Assembly: GCF_018343665.1 (NCBI RefSeq)
Contig: NZ_JAGYPM010000002.1
Coordinates: 537,979-601,978, forward strand
Length of the DNA stretch: 64,000 bases
Source: Cytobacillus citreus
GTDB taxonomy: Bacteria > Bacillota > Bacilli > Bacillales > Cytobacillaceae
Reading direction: 5' to 3'
Shown here: piece after piece, positions 1-9,226 of the stretch
How positions within the stretch are numbered: the first letter of the stretch is position 1
Layout: the number at the start of each line of letters is the position of its first letter
The notes under the pieces: model-generated
Databases searched by the model: none
The model's input: only the letters and a program-made list of their open reading frames with translations
Told to the model about the DNA's origin: nothing
Program-made: the position numbers and the translations under genes

Positions 1-40
1 AGACGATACTTTGCTGACAGGGAATTAAAGGAGAAGTTGT

Positions 41-907
41 ATGGGAAAAAATAAGCTTGATTCAATAAAAAGCTCAAAATCGGGAATCATTCGAGAATAT
101 ATTTACGTACTGATTGGTGCTGCTATCATCGCTTTTACTTTTAATGTGTTTTTGCTTCCGAATCGGGTCGCCTCTGGAGGGGTGAGCGGAATTAGTACGA
201 TTTTAAATGAGCTTGTTGGTTGGGAGCCTGCGTATGTACAGTGGGCTTTAAATATTCCGCTTTTTATTGCAGGAGTAATCTTACTAGGTAAGCAATTCGG
301 TGTAAAGACACTTGTTGGAACGATTTTTCTTCCTTTTGTCGTTTTTTTAACAAAGGATTTTGAGCCATGGACACATGACCCTTTGTTAGCTTCTTTATTT
401 GGCGGAATCGGGGTTGGTCTAGGTTTGGGAATTGTTTTCAAAGGGAAGGCATCTACTGGCGGGACAGATCTCGCTGCGCAAATTATAAATAAATATACCG
501 GTCTTTCTTTAGGGACATGTGTTGTGATGATTGATGGCTTAATTGTTCTTACAGCAGCGATTGTGTTTGATATTGAAAGAGGCCTTTACGCCTTGCTGGC
601 CCTCTATGTAACAAGTAAAACGATTGATATTGTTCAGATAGGGTTTGGCCGTTCAAAGATGGCATTGATTATTACGGATAAACAAATTGAAGTTCGTGAA
701 GGAATTTTGAATAAAATTCACCGTGGAGTGACAAAACTAACAGCATACGGTGGTTATACTGATCATGAGCGCCCAGTTCTTATGTGTGTCGTTGACCAGA
801 CGGAGTTCACAAAGTTGAAACAATTAGTCAAAACCATTGACCCGACAGCGTTTATCGTGGTTACTGACGCTTCTGAGGTGCTTGGTGAGGGTTTCAAACG
901 GGTGTAG
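41..907 (+). CDS. yvjA: YitT family membrane protein (DUF161/DUF2179)
   Basis: This is a 288-residue inner-membrane protein of the YitT family, whose biochemical role is not settled. Five to six hydrophobic segments cover roughly residues 20-200, including a glycine-rich family segment near residues 170-200 of the membrane half. A soluble DUF2179 domain follows from about residue 215 to the end. The ATG at 41 follows a GGAG-type site. It lies directly upstream of cccB, as I recall for yvjA in B. subtilis, which supports orthology. The family assignment is firm and the function is unknown. Confidence 0.85.
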   Translation: MGKNKLDSIKSSKSGIIREYIYVLIGAAIIAFTFNVFLLPNRVASGGVSGISTILNELVGWEPAYVQWALNIPLFIAGVILLGKQFGVKTLVGTIFLPFVVFLTKDFEPWTHDPLLASLFGGIGVGLGLGIVFKGKASTGGTDLAAQIINKYTGLSLGTCVVMIDGLIVLTAAIVFDIERGLYALLALYVTSKTIDIVQIGFGRSKMALIITDKQIEVREGILNKIHRGVTKLTAYGGYTDHERPVLMCVVDQTEFTKLKQLVKTIDPTAFIVVTDASEVLGEGFKRV

Positions 908-962
908 AATATTGGTATAATGTAGCTGTAGTATGTAAATTTTCCAGAGGGAGGATTTTGCA

Positions 963-1313
963 GTGAAAAAGAAGCTTCTTGCATTACTTATGGGTACTTC
1001 TCTTGTTCTTGCAGCTTGCGGTGGCGCAAATGATGCAGATAAGAAGGACACAGACACAGGTACAACAAATGGTGGAGAAACCACTACAGCTGATGCTGGA
1101 GATGCTCAAAAGCTTTATGATCAAAAGTGCTCAAGCTGTCATGGAGGCGACCTTACAGGTGGAGTAGGTCCTGCACTTGATAAAGCAGGCTCTAAGCTTT
1201 CCAAGGAAGATATTGAAAACATCCTCGCTAACGGTAAAGGCCAAATGCCTCCTGGACTTCTTAAAGGCGATGAGGCATCAAAGGTTGCTGAGTGGTTAGC
1301 CGCTAAAAAGTAA
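963..1313 (+). CDS. cccB: cytochrome c-551, membrane-anchored lipoprotein
   Basis: This is a small monohaem c-type cytochrome of 116 residues that carries electrons at the outer face of the membrane. The N-terminus is a lipoprotein signal with lipobox LAAC near residues 16-19. A low-complexity Thr/Gly/Asp linker (about 25-50) tethers the haem domain. CSSCH near residues 57-61 is the haem-binding CxxCH, and the Met in GQMPPG near 95-100 is the likely sixth ligand. The start is GTG at 963 behind GGGAGGA. It is followed by its own terminator, then ftsEX, as in B. subtilis. Confidence 0.95.
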   Translation: MKKKLLALLMGTSLVLAACGGANDADKKDTDTGTTNGGETTTADAGDAQKLYDQKCSSCHGGDLTGGVGPALDKAGSKLSKEDIENILANGKGQMPPGLLKGDEASKVAEWLAAKK

Positions 1314-1327
1314 TAAGTTCTCAAAAG

Positions 1328-1361
1328 ACGTTCTGTTATTGTTATTGCAGAACGTTTTTTT
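1328..1361 (+). terminator. intrinsic terminator after cccB
   Basis: An 8-bp stem (ACGTTCTG at 1328-1335, CAGAACGT at 1348-1355) is followed by a T run. Confidence 0.85.
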
Positions 1362-1417
1362 ATTGCTTATGAATAATATTTTTCACTGTCTTTGGATGAT
1401 AGAGGAAAATGACGGAC

Positions 1418-1510
1418 AGTGGTCTATTTAGCTCTTTTTCAGACCACTTCTCCGCTGAAAACTACGAGTGGTGGTCAATTCAGCTTCCTTTCAGACCTCT
1501 TCTCTTCTTA
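1418..1510 (+). repeat. degenerate two-unit intergenic repeat, 52-bp spacing
   Basis: Two imperfect copies of a roughly 40-base pyrimidine-rich unit start at 1419 and 1471, exactly 52 bases apart. The first copy forms an 8-bp hairpin (AGTGGTCT at 1418-1425 with AGACCACT at 1441-1448). The rest of the 1362-1787 gap is AT-rich leader for ftsE. A TATAAT hexamer at 1608-1613 may be a -10 element, but no convincing -35 was found. Confidence 0.6.
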
Positions 1511-1787
1511 AAAAATAGATTATTATAAAATTAGATAAAATAGGTATATTTTCATATTGAAAAGAAAATGTAATAATTTTTCAACGTAATAAGACAAATT
1601 ATGATGTTATAATGGGGTGTATGGAATTTTCCAAGAGCATCGTAGTTATTTTCCGGTCGAATTTTGTCGTTTTTTAGCGAATGAAGTTTTCATAATATGA
1701 GATGAATGCGTTTTACTATATATAGGATTAATAGAAGCGAAGTCTCTTCCGCTTTTCTAAATAAACATAATAGATTAGGTGATGTTA

Positions 1788-2474
1788 ATGATAGAAATGC
1801 AAGATGTATATAAGAAGTATCCAAACGGGGTTATCGCTGCCAATGGAATAGATGTGCATATTAAAGCAGGAGAGTTTGTGTACGTTGTAGGTCCAAGTGG
1901 TGCGGGGAAAACTACTTTTATTAAAATGATGTATAGAGAAGAGAAGCCAACAAGTGGAACAATCACAATTAATGGTGTAAATCTTGCAAAATTAAAATCT
2001 AGCAAGGTACCTCTTCTTAGACGTAATATTGGGGTTGTTTTCCAGGATTTCAAATTACTTCCGACTCTAACCGTGTACGAGAATGTTGCATTTGCTCTAG
2101 AGGTAACAGAGGAGCAGCCAAAGTATATTAAAAAACAGGTTATGGAAACTTTAGATCTAGTTAATTTGAAGCATAAAGCTCGGATGCTTCCGACTGAATT
2201 GTCTGGAGGGGAGCAGCAGCGTGTATCGATTGCACGTTCCATCGTGAACTCTCCTAAAGTGGTTATCGCAGACGAGCCGACAGGTAATCTTGATCCTGAT
2301 ACTTCATGGGAAATTATGAACATCTTTGATGAAATTAACACGAGGGGTACGACTGTGGTTATGGCAACGCATAATAAGGAAATTGTAAATACCATTAAAC
2401 ACCGCGTTATTGCAATAGAAGGCGGGAAAATTGTCCGTGACGAGCAAAGAGGTGATTACGGATATGAAAGCTAG
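1788..2474 (+). CDS. ftsE: cell division ATP-binding protein FtsE
   Basis: This 228-residue ABC ATPase partners FtsX and in Bacilli activates the peptidoglycan hydrolase CwlO. Walker A GPSGAGKT lies near residues 36-43, the LSGGEQQR signature near 138-145, and Walker B VVIADEP near 158-164. The ATG at 1788 is preferred over a GTG at 1779 because AGGTGAT (1777-1783) is correctly spaced and the protein then begins MIEMQDVY, as in B. subtilis, with the same length. The 3' end overlaps ftsX. Confidence 0.97.
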   Translation: MIEMQDVYKKYPNGVIAANGIDVHIKAGEFVYVVGPSGAGKTTFIKMMYREEKPTSGTITINGVNLAKLKSSKVPLLRRNIGVVFQDFKLLPTLTVYENVAFALEVTEEQPKYIKKQVMETLDLVNLKHKARMLPTELSGGEQQRVSIARSIVNSPKVVIADEPTGNLDPDTSWEIMNIFDEINTRGTTVVMATHNKEIVNTIKHRVIAIEGGKIVRDEQRGDYGYES

Positions 2475-3357
2475 AACCTTAAACCGTCATTTAAAAGAAA
2501 GTTTGAAAAGCCTCGCCAGAAATGGCTGGATGACCTTTGCGTCGGCTAGTGCTGTTACGGTGACTCTTTTATTGGTTGGAGTATTTTTTGTTATTATGAT
2601 GAATATGAATAAAGCGGCAACGGATCTTGAACAGCAGGTAGAAATCCGCGTTCATATTGATGTCGCTGCAAATGAACAGGACCAAAAAGAGTTAGGTCAG
2701 AAACTTGAAAAGATTCCTGAAGTGAAATCAGTTCGCTATTCCCCTAAAGACGAAGAATTAGATAATCTTATCGATAGCTTTGGAGAAGAAGGGGAAGCCT
2801 ATAGGCTGTTTGAACAAGATAATCCATTAAATGATGTTTTCGTTGTCAAGACGAAGGACCCGGCCGATACAATGATGGTCGCTAAGAAAATTGAAAAAAT
2901 GGAATATGCAGCTAAGGTAAACTATGGGCAAGGGAGTGTTGAAAAACTCTTTTCCTTTATTAACTCAAGCCGAAATTTCGGAATTGTTCTGATCGTAGGA
3001 TTGTTATTTACGGCGATGTTCTTAATTTCTAATACGATTAAGATTACGATAACGGCAAGAAGAAAAGAAATTGAGATTATGAAATTAGTAGGAGCGACGA
3101 ATGCCTTTATTCGATGGCCATTCTTCCTTGAAGGGCTGTGGCTCGGTATTCTCGGTGCGATCCTGCCTATCATATTTGTCGCTACATCCTACCATTATAT
3201 CTTTGATTTCTTAGAGCCGAAGCTAAAAGGCAATTTTATTGAGCTTCTCAATTATAATCCTTTTGTATATCAAGTATCTGCATTGCTTCTTCTAATGGGT
3301 GGTCTCATCGGGATTTGGGGAAGTATGATGTCTGTAAGGAAATTTTTAAGAGTATAG
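2464..3357 (+). CDS. ftsX: cell division protein FtsX (permease-like)
   Basis: FtsX is a 297-residue, four-transmembrane partner of FtsE. One membrane helix lies near residues 25-45, an extracellular loop spans about 50-165, and three helices follow in the C-terminal FtsX domain. The chosen ATG at 2464 overlaps the end of ftsE by 11 bases and has AGAGGTGAT upstream; the longer in-frame extension has no site of its own. The overlap implies translational coupling. The gene ends at a strong terminator, right after which a family I repeat begins. Confidence 0.97.
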   Translation: MKARTLNRHLKESLKSLARNGWMTFASASAVTVTLLLVGVFFVIMMNMNKAATDLEQQVEIRVHIDVAANEQDQKELGQKLEKIPEVKSVRYSPKDEELDNLIDSFGEEGEAYRLFEQDNPLNDVFVVKTKDPADTMMVAKKIEKMEYAAKVNYGQGSVEKLFSFINSSRNFGIVLIVGLLFTAMFLISNTIKITITARRKEIEIMKLVGATNAFIRWPFFLEGLWLGILGAILPIIFVATSYHYIFDFLEPKLKGNFIELLNYNPFVYQVSALLLLMGGLIGIWGSMMSVRKFLRV

Positions 3358-3368
3358 TGAAATTTGGA

Positions 3369-3397
3369 GGAAGAGGCTGCGGCTTCTTCCTTTTTTT
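3369..3397 (+). terminator. terminator of ftsEX
   Basis: A GGAAGA/TCTTCC stem (3369-3374, 3385-3390) is followed by seven T. Family I repeat copy 1 starts within about 5 bases of the T run. Confidence 0.9.
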
Positions 3398-3401
3398 GTT
3401 A

Positions 3402-3878
3402 TATAGGAATTATAATTTTCGCTATCTGTTGATAACTTAAGATATAGTTTATCTACGTTCAGTTCCAGCGCCTACCTCCGACGTACAGGACGTACTAGTG
3501 TCGACAATGCGACAGGACAAGGAAAGCTACGTCAGCGACACATCGCACGACCAAAAGAGAAGCTTTTGGGAGGACGTCGCGTTTTTGTCGACCTCGAGGT
3601 CAAAGCTTGTCTAGTTACGGCTCCTAGGGACTCGCGTCATAAGCCGATCCCTTCCAGAAGACAAAGAGCGTCTTCTTACAGGGCTCGTCTTATGCAGTCG
3701 TCCCTAAACAGTCGCCTTCACATTTCGATCAATCCTCCCAGAAAGGTAAAGAACACCTTTCCGTGAGGCTCGTCTTGTGCTTGTCGGAGGTGAGCACAAA
3801 GGAAAGCTTCTTTGAATATTCATCTCAGAAACAATTTGTCCTTTAATTGTTCCGAAGGCGCTTGCGCATTTGTTCTTA
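3402..3878 (+). repeat. family I structured intergenic repeat, copy 1 (full length)
   Basis: This roughly 475-bp element is nearly identical to 51547-52024 and related to 52701-52883 and (inverted) 41497-41700. Its outer arms are complementary (GCGCCTACCTCCGAC near the left, GTCGGAGGTG and GGCGCTTGCGC near the right), so the whole element can fold into one long branched hairpin. It contains the compact palindrome GTACAGGACGTAC. No protein reading is conserved between copies beyond chance. It begins right after the ftsX terminator. It looks like a MITE-type mobile repeat or a structured RNA unit. Confidence 0.85.
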
Positions 3879-3904
3879 GGCTATGATAAACTTCCCTGTT
3901 TATT

Positions 3905-4080
3905 TCCACTGCAGGCACTAAAGCGTAGCGGGCGGTCCGGAAGCCTCCTCGTCACTATCGCTCCTGTGGGGTCTCCCTTTGACTCGCTTTTCCCGCAGGA
4001 CGTTGAATAATCTTCCCTGAATAAACACCGCACGAAGGAAATGCGAATGCATTTTCGAGGATCTCGCGCCTGCAGCAAGA
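3905..4080 (-). repeat. Bacillaceae-type GC-rich intergenic repeat (family III)
   Basis: This GC-rich island within AT-rich spacer reads on the minus strand as GCGGGAAAAGCGAGTCAAAG, then GAGACCCCACAGGAGCG and GAGGAGGCTTCCGG. I recognise this pattern as a repeat scattered through Bacillaceae genomes. Only one copy is seen here. No supported gene lies between ftsX and ctpB. Confidence 0.6.
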
Positions 4081-4287
4081 ATCAACAACAAATTAGCATT
4101 ATCAACACTGAGCTTTAACACAGCATTTCGTTAAAAAATCTCCTCGCTATCCAAGCTACATTCCCACTTGTAATAAAATTCTCATAACCCGTCCCTTTTT
4201 TTCATATATTGAATTATTAATAGTCAACTTTGCCTATTTGCAATTAGGCAGATGTGAAGGAAAAAGCGGTAAGAAAGGAAGAGGGGT

Positions 4288-5745
4288 ATGAACAGGAAAT
4301 GGATAGCACTGTTAATGACTGGTTCCTTGTTGACCGGAGCTGGCGGTACCTATGCAGGAATGAAGTGGATCAGTCATCGTGCACTAGAGAATAGCATCGA
4401 AAACCATTCTTCCCAATTAGATGAGGGGAATTTTCCAGCAGAGATGAGCGACGAGGATCTAAAGAAAGTAGAGAAGGCTTATAGCTTAATATTAAACAGC
4501 TATGTAGAGAAGGTAGAAGTAAAGGAGCTTGTAGAAGGGGCAATTCAAGGGATGCTTGCGTCCCTCTCAGATCCATATTCCATCTACATGGACAAGGAGA
4601 CAGTGAGGCAATTCAATGATACGCTTGAGTCCAACTTTGAAGGGATTGGAGCTGAAGTAGGCATGGAGGATGGGAGAATTGTTATTGTTTCTCCATTTAA
4701 AGATTCTCCAGCGGAAAAAGCAGGCTTAAAGCCGAGGGATCAAATTTTAAAGGTAGATGGTGAAAGTATTGAAGGCTTGGATTTATTTCATGCGACTTCA
4801 AAAATACGTGGGGAAAAAGGGACGAAGGTAAAGCTAGAAATTGCCCGTCAAGGATTGAAGGAGCCCCTCGTTATTCATGTCAAGCGGGATAAAATTCCTC
4901 AAATCACCGTTTATTCTGATTTAAAAAAGCAAAGCGGAAAGGCAATCGGTTATTTAGAGATCACTTCGTTTTCGAAAGAAACGGCATCTGAATTCAAGGG
5001 GCATTTACAAAAACTTGAGAAAAAAGGAATAGAAGGCTTAATTATTGATGTCCGTGGGAATCCAGGAGGGCTTCTTATATCAGTTGAGGAAATTTTGAAT
5101 GAGTTTGTTACAGATAAAAAACCATATATACAAATTGAAAAAAGAAACGGAGAAAAGAAAAGATATTTTTCGAGCTTGAAAGAGAAAAAGGAATACCCTA
5201 TCGCTGTTCTGATTGATAATGGCAGTGCCTCTGCTTCCGAGATATTGGCAGGTGCCCTAAATGAAGCGCAAGGCTATACCTTAATCGGGGAAAATACATT
5301 TGGAAAAGGGACTGTTCAGCAGCCATTTCCGATGGGAGATGGCAGTAATATTAAATTAACTCTCTTTAAATGGCTGACTCCAGATGGAAATTGGATTCAT
5401 CATAAAGGTATAGTGCCAACACTTAAGGTAAAGCAACCAGCTCTTTATCATACACCTCCCCTTCAAGTTGAAGAAGCCTTAGTGAAGGAAATGAATAATG
5501 AACAGGTGAAAAATGCACAAGAAATTCTTGAATCTCTAGGCTTTGCCCCAGGTCGTAAAGACGGCTATTTCAGTGAATCAACGATGAACGCTGTAAGAGC
5601 CTTCCAACTGCAAAATGACTTAAAGGCTACCGGCAGAATTGATAAAAAAACCGCCTCGGCACTTGAACAGGCAGTAGCTGCGGAAAAGAAAAAAGAAGAT
5701 AATGACATTCAGCTGCAAACGGCACTGAGATTTCTTGCTCGGTAA
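4288..5745 (+). CDS. ctpB: carboxy-terminal processing protease CtpB
   Basis: This 485-residue S41 serine peptidase acts outside the membrane; in B. subtilis CtpB cleaves SpoIVFA to help activate sigma-K during sporulation. There is an N-terminal signal/anchor (residues 5-27), a PDZ domain (about 115-200) and an S41 domain (about 215-385). The catalytic dyad is Ser315 (in GSASASEI) and Lys340 (in FGKGTVQ), 25 residues apart as expected. A C-terminal peptidoglycan-binding domain covers about 405-465. The start follows GGAAGAGGGG. swrA, which follows ctpB in B. subtilis, is absent. Confidence 0.95.
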   Translation: MNRKWIALLMTGSLLTGAGGTYAGMKWISHRALENSIENHSSQLDEGNFPAEMSDEDLKKVEKAYSLILNSYVEKVEVKELVEGAIQGMLASLSDPYSIYMDKETVRQFNDTLESNFEGIGAEVGMEDGRIVIVSPFKDSPAEKAGLKPRDQILKVDGESIEGLDLFHATSKIRGEKGTKVKLEIARQGLKEPLVIHVKRDKIPQITVYSDLKKQSGKAIGYLEITSFSKETASEFKGHLQKLEKKGIEGLIIDVRGNPGGLLISVEEILNEFVTDKKPYIQIEKRNGEKKRYFSSLKEKKEYPIAVLIDNGSASASEILAGALNEAQGYTLIGENTFGKGTVQQPFPMGDGSNIKLTLFKWLTPDGNWIHHKGIVPTLKVKQPALYHTPPLQVEEALVKEMNNEQVKNAQEILESLGFAPGRKDGYFSESTMNAVRAFQLQNDLKATGRIDKKTASALEQAVAAEKKKEDNDIQLQTALRFLAR

Positions 5746-5754
5746 TAAGTATTC

Positions 5755-5790
5755 ATTAGCATGGGGAGTGGTCTCTGTGCTAATTTTTTT
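5755..5790 (+). terminator. terminator of ctpB
   Basis: A 7-bp stem ATTAGCA/TGCTAAT (5755-5761, 5778-5784) is followed by a T run. Confidence 0.8.
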
Positions 5791-5923
5791 CGGTAATATA
5801 GCAATAGGCTTTAAGAGTACAATTTGGTAGAATATAGAGTAATAGATATTTGTGTGTGTAAGTGGAAAGCAACTTTTTTACATACTTTCAATCGTATTTT
5901 ATTAGTAGAGGTAGGTGGATAGA

Positions 5924-7117
5924 TTGGCTTTAGAATGGCTGATTGAAATATTAAAAGGAATAGGAAGGCTTTTTCTTCACCCTGTTTTCTATTACCTTTT
6001 CTTTATTGCGGCTGTATTGGGCGTTTCTCGTGTAAAGCGGGAGAGAAGGGATTTTCATGTTCGGGCAGAGAATGCATATTTTGAGCTAAGACAGCTGCTG
6101 CCGCTCGGAATCTTAATTGGGCTCATCACTTCACTTATTTCAATATCCGCAGGTCTCGTGATTCCAATGGAGACCATTCTCTTTACTGCTGCTTTTACAG
6201 TATTATGGAGTTTAACAACAAAGATACGGTGGATGGCGCCTGCGTATACATTGGGTTTCGCCTTCTTTGCTACGATATTTGCTATTGAGCAAAAATGGCC
6301 ACTTCCATCCTTCTTAACCTCGGTTTCGGATCAGGAGCAGACGGTTTTTCCATCTATTGCTGTTCTTCTAGCTCTCCTTTTAATTGGGGAAGGGATCCTT
6401 ATTTTCAAAAATGGACGGAAGGGAACTTCTCCTAAATTGATAAAAAGCAAGCGGGGGCAAAGGGTTGGCATTCATGAGGTGAAACGTATTTGGCTGCTTC
6501 CGCTGTTTTTAATTATTCCTGGTGAGGCATTGCAAGCTCCATTTGAATGGTGGCCAGTTTTTTCAGTTGGCGGAGGCACTTATTCCATTATACTCGTTCC
6601 TTTTGCTGTTGGATTTTTTCAGCAGGTTCAGGGAAAGCTGCCTACTGAAGCTATTAAAGCAGTCGGAAAAAAGGTCATGGTGCTTGGGATTCTCGTTTTG
6701 CTTTTATCCGTTTCGGGCTATTGGTATCCGCTCGCAGCCATTGCTGTCGTGACAATTGCGATTATTGGCAGGGAGCTTATTACTTTAAGACAGAGAATGA
6801 TAGAGGGGAATCATCCTTTTTATTTTTCGAAAAGAAATAATGGCGTGATGATCCTAGGAATTATTCCTGGTTCTCCAGCTAGCAATATGGGTTTACAGGT
6901 TGGTGAACTTATTACAAAAGTGAATGGCGTGTCAGTCCATGATAAAAATAGCTTATATGAAGCACTTTTGAAAAATCGTGCGCATTGCAAGCTGGAAGTG
7001 CTTGATGTAAATGGACAAGTCCGCTTCGCACAAAGAGCCTTATACGAAGGAGACCATCATGAGCTCGGCATTCTATTTGTGCAGGATGAGGTTAGAAGGG
7101 GTAGTGAAGCGGTTTAG
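5924..7117 (+). CDS. minJ: MinJ topology/division-site protein
   Basis: MinJ bridges DivIVA and MinD and places the division-inhibitor complex in Bacilli. The protein has about six to eight membrane segments up to residue 290 and a C-terminal PDZ domain (about 300-385, GIIPGSPASNMGLQ). I chose TTG at 5924, giving 397 residues (the length I recall for B. subtilis MinJ), because GAGGTAGGTGG (5908-5918) is well spaced; a GTG at 5915 lies inside that site. Its place after ctpB matches B. subtilis. Confidence 0.9.
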   Translation: MALEWLIEILKGIGRLFLHPVFYYLFFIAAVLGVSRVKRERRDFHVRAENAYFELRQLLPLGILIGLITSLISISAGLVIPMETILFTAAFTVLWSLTTKIRWMAPAYTLGFAFFATIFAIEQKWPLPSFLTSVSDQEQTVFPSIAVLLALLLIGEGILIFKNGRKGTSPKLIKSKRGQRVGIHEVKRIWLLPLFLIIPGEALQAPFEWWPVFSVGGGTYSIILVPFAVGFFQQVQGKLPTEAIKAVGKKVMVLGILVLLLSVSGYWYPLAAIAVVTIAIIGRELITLRQRMIEGNHPFYFSKRNNGVMILGIIPGSPASNMGLQVGELITKVNGVSVHDKNSLYEALLKNRAHCKLEVLDVNGQVRFAQRALYEGDHHELGILFVQDEVRRGSEAV

Positions 7118-7290
7118 TGTCATTTTTCATAAATAATCGGAATCTAATCTTAATTCTTCGGAAACGAATTCATAAATAAATGGAATTTAACTAAAGTTTA
7201 CCGGATTCTATTATCATTAAAAATTGGAGTGAATTAAACAAACATAAAAATTTAAAAAATGTACAAAAAAGCTAAGCGAGGACTTAGGTG

Positions 7291-7343
7291 AATAATAGAG
7301 GAACAGACCTTTTCATGAAAAAAGGTCTGTTTCTCTATTATTA
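7291..7343 (+). terminator. long hairpin terminator downstream of minJ
   Basis: Arms starting AATAATAGAG and ending CTCTATTATTA enclose AACAGACC/GGTCTGTT, giving a stem of about 20 bp followed by a T-rich stretch. The rest of 7118-7450 is AT-rich spacer and the promoter region of the PucR gene. Confidence 0.8.
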
Positions 7344-7450
7344 TTTTGTAAGAATATTCATAATAGATAAAAAGTAATTTCCGTTTTACTAGTTATCAAC
7401 TTATAATAGGTTTAATCATTAAAAAATTCAATTATAGAGGAGTTTTTTAA

Positions 7451-9049
7451 TTGAAATCTATAAAAGTCAAAGATATTTTGCAAAGGAAACACTTTGAAAA
7501 TATTGAAGTGATCGCTAGAAATGAAGGGCTAAACCGTTTAGTTAAATGGGTTCATATTGTAGAAGCTCCTAATGTCGGCCATTTACTAAGGGGGGGTGAA
7601 TTAATCTTATCAACAGGTGTTGCTTGGAGAGAAACAGAACTTTTTATCTCAATAGTTAAGCAATTTATTGAAGCTCAAGTGGCAGGTCTTTGCATTGAAG
7701 TAGGTACATACACCACTTCGATTCCGGAAAAGGTCATCGAGATTGCTGATCAATCACAGTTTCCAATCATACTTTTTCATAAAGAAGTACCTTTTGTAGA
7801 AATTACACATGACATCCATACACTCCTCATTAATAATCAATATAAAATGATTTCAGAATTAGAAGGCTACTCCCAAAGCTTAAATAAAAAAATATTAGCA
7901 GTCGAGCATTTTAGTGAAATTTTAAAGTTTATCCAGAGTTACTTACAAGTACAGGTAATCATTGTTATTAATAATAAAGAAATACAATTTACGCCAAATG
8001 TAACAGAATATGAAAGAATTAGACTTCTAAAAGTAATCCAAGCAAAAAGCGGGATTGATATTGCTGCACCTGAACGGCTATATTCAATTGCAAGATTACC
8101 GATTGATTTATTAGGTGATCATTATGCAGAGCTTGTTATTCTTTCTAAAGTAAGGGAATTAACAGAGTTCGATCAATTGATACTGGATAGAACAGCAACA
8201 GCTCTAGCTCATTTTTTTTTACGAGGACTTTATATAGAGGAAAAGCGTAAAGGAGAAGAAACGGAATGGATGACAAGATGGCTGGATGGTGAGCATAGTG
8301 AGGATTCAATAACTGAGTTTCTATCTTATCTAATACCTTCTAGTAATCTAAAGGGGGCGGTCACTTGCCTCTGTAAAATAGATTCATTACGAAATCACTC
8401 CCATGTCGATTTGACCTATTTTAAGTTATATTTCAGAACTATTTTTGAGCAGAGAGGTTTTACAATCCTATCAATTGAGAAGAGAAATATGATTATATTT
8501 ATTTTGCTCAATGAAAGAAGTGCAGATACATGGAAGAAAAGAACAGAAGAAGGGATAGAAAGATTACTAGAGATAGAGTTGAAAATTTGCAAGCCGTTTA
8601 TAGGGGTTGGAAAATATGTAGAAAAATTAGCCGATATCCCTATTAGCTATCAAACTTCTATTGAGACGATACGTATTAAAGATCGCTTGTCCAAACAGTC
8701 TCATAGTTATTTTTATGATGACTTGCATGTTTTTCGAATAATTTCCTTTTTAAATGGTCATTTAGATTTAAGTGAATATATTCTTGAATATTTAGGACCA
8801 GTTATTAATTATGACAAAATGACAAATAGTAAACTTATGGAAACCTTAAAGGTTTATTTAGCCTGTAATGGATCCAAACAAAAAGCAGCAAAGAAATTAT
8901 TTGTTGTCAGACAAACTCTTTATCATCGATTAGAAAAGATTGAAGAATTACTTGGGCATGATTTTATGAATCATGAGAAAAGACTAGCAATTGAGTTTAT
9001 GCTTATGGCATACGATTATTGTCTATCCTCAAAACCATTGGATGTATAG
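7451..9049 (+). CDS. PucR family transcriptional regulator
   Basis: This 532-residue regulator has an N-terminal PucR sensory domain (about 8-125), a weakly conserved middle, and a C-terminal PucR-type helix-turn-helix (about 465-525, with the KVYLACNGSKQKAAKKLF helix). Family members activate purine, allantoin, GABA or other nitrogen-compound catabolism. The start is TTG at 7451 with AGAGGAG upstream. It heads the catabolic genes that follow in the same direction, so it is the probable local activator; the inducer cannot be read from sequence. Confidence 0.88.
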   Translation: MKSIKVKDILQRKHFENIEVIARNEGLNRLVKWVHIVEAPNVGHLLRGGELILSTGVAWRETELFISIVKQFIEAQVAGLCIEVGTYTTSIPEKVIEIADQSQFPIILFHKEVPFVEITHDIHTLLINNQYKMISELEGYSQSLNKKILAVEHFSEILKFIQSYLQVQVIIVINNKEIQFTPNVTEYERIRLLKVIQAKSGIDIAAPERLYSIARLPIDLLGDHYAELVILSKVRELTEFDQLILDRTATALAHFFLRGLYIEEKRKGEETEWMTRWLDGEHSEDSITEFLSYLIPSSNLKGAVTCLCKIDSLRNHSHVDLTYFKLYFRTIFEQRGFTILSIEKRNMIIFILLNERSADTWKKRTEEGIERLLEIELKICKPFIGVGKYVEKLADIPISYQTSIETIRIKDRLSKQSHSYFYDDLHVFRIISFLNGHLDLSEYILEYLGPVINYDKMTNSKLMETLKVYLACNGSKQKAAKKLFVVRQTLYHRLEKIEELLGHDFMNHEKRLAIEFMLMAYDYCLSSKPLDV

Positions 9050-9062
9050 AAGTTAGAAACGC

Positions 9063-9094
9063 AGGGGTGTTCACAATGGGCATCCCTCTTTTTG
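9063..9094 (+). terminator. terminator after the PucR gene
   Basis: A 7-bp stem AGGGGTG/CATCCCT (9063-9069, 9081-9087) is followed by CTTTTTG. Confidence 0.7.
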
Positions 9095-9226
9095 TTAGTC
9101 AACTTTAGTCAATTCGTAAAAATATACAAGTTATTAATATAACAAAATGTCTAATGATTGGTGTGTAAGAATAAGAGATAATCGCTTTAATGATTTTCTA
9201 ATAATTCAGAAAGAGGGGAAGGCGCA

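Noticed and set aside
1775..2395. Long minus-strand open frame opposite ftsE
   Set aside because: Shadow of ftsE; composition and motifs belong to the plus-strand ABC ATPase.
3566..3766. Open frame inside family I repeat copy 1, with a similar one at 51644-51913
   Set aside because: The frame is carried by the repeat; lengths and start contexts differ between copies, there is no ribosome site, and the sequence is explained by hairpin structure.
3402..3878. Group IIC intron relic, because of the post-terminator position
   Set aside because: No domain V-like sequence and no reverse transcriptase; only the insertion preference is similar.
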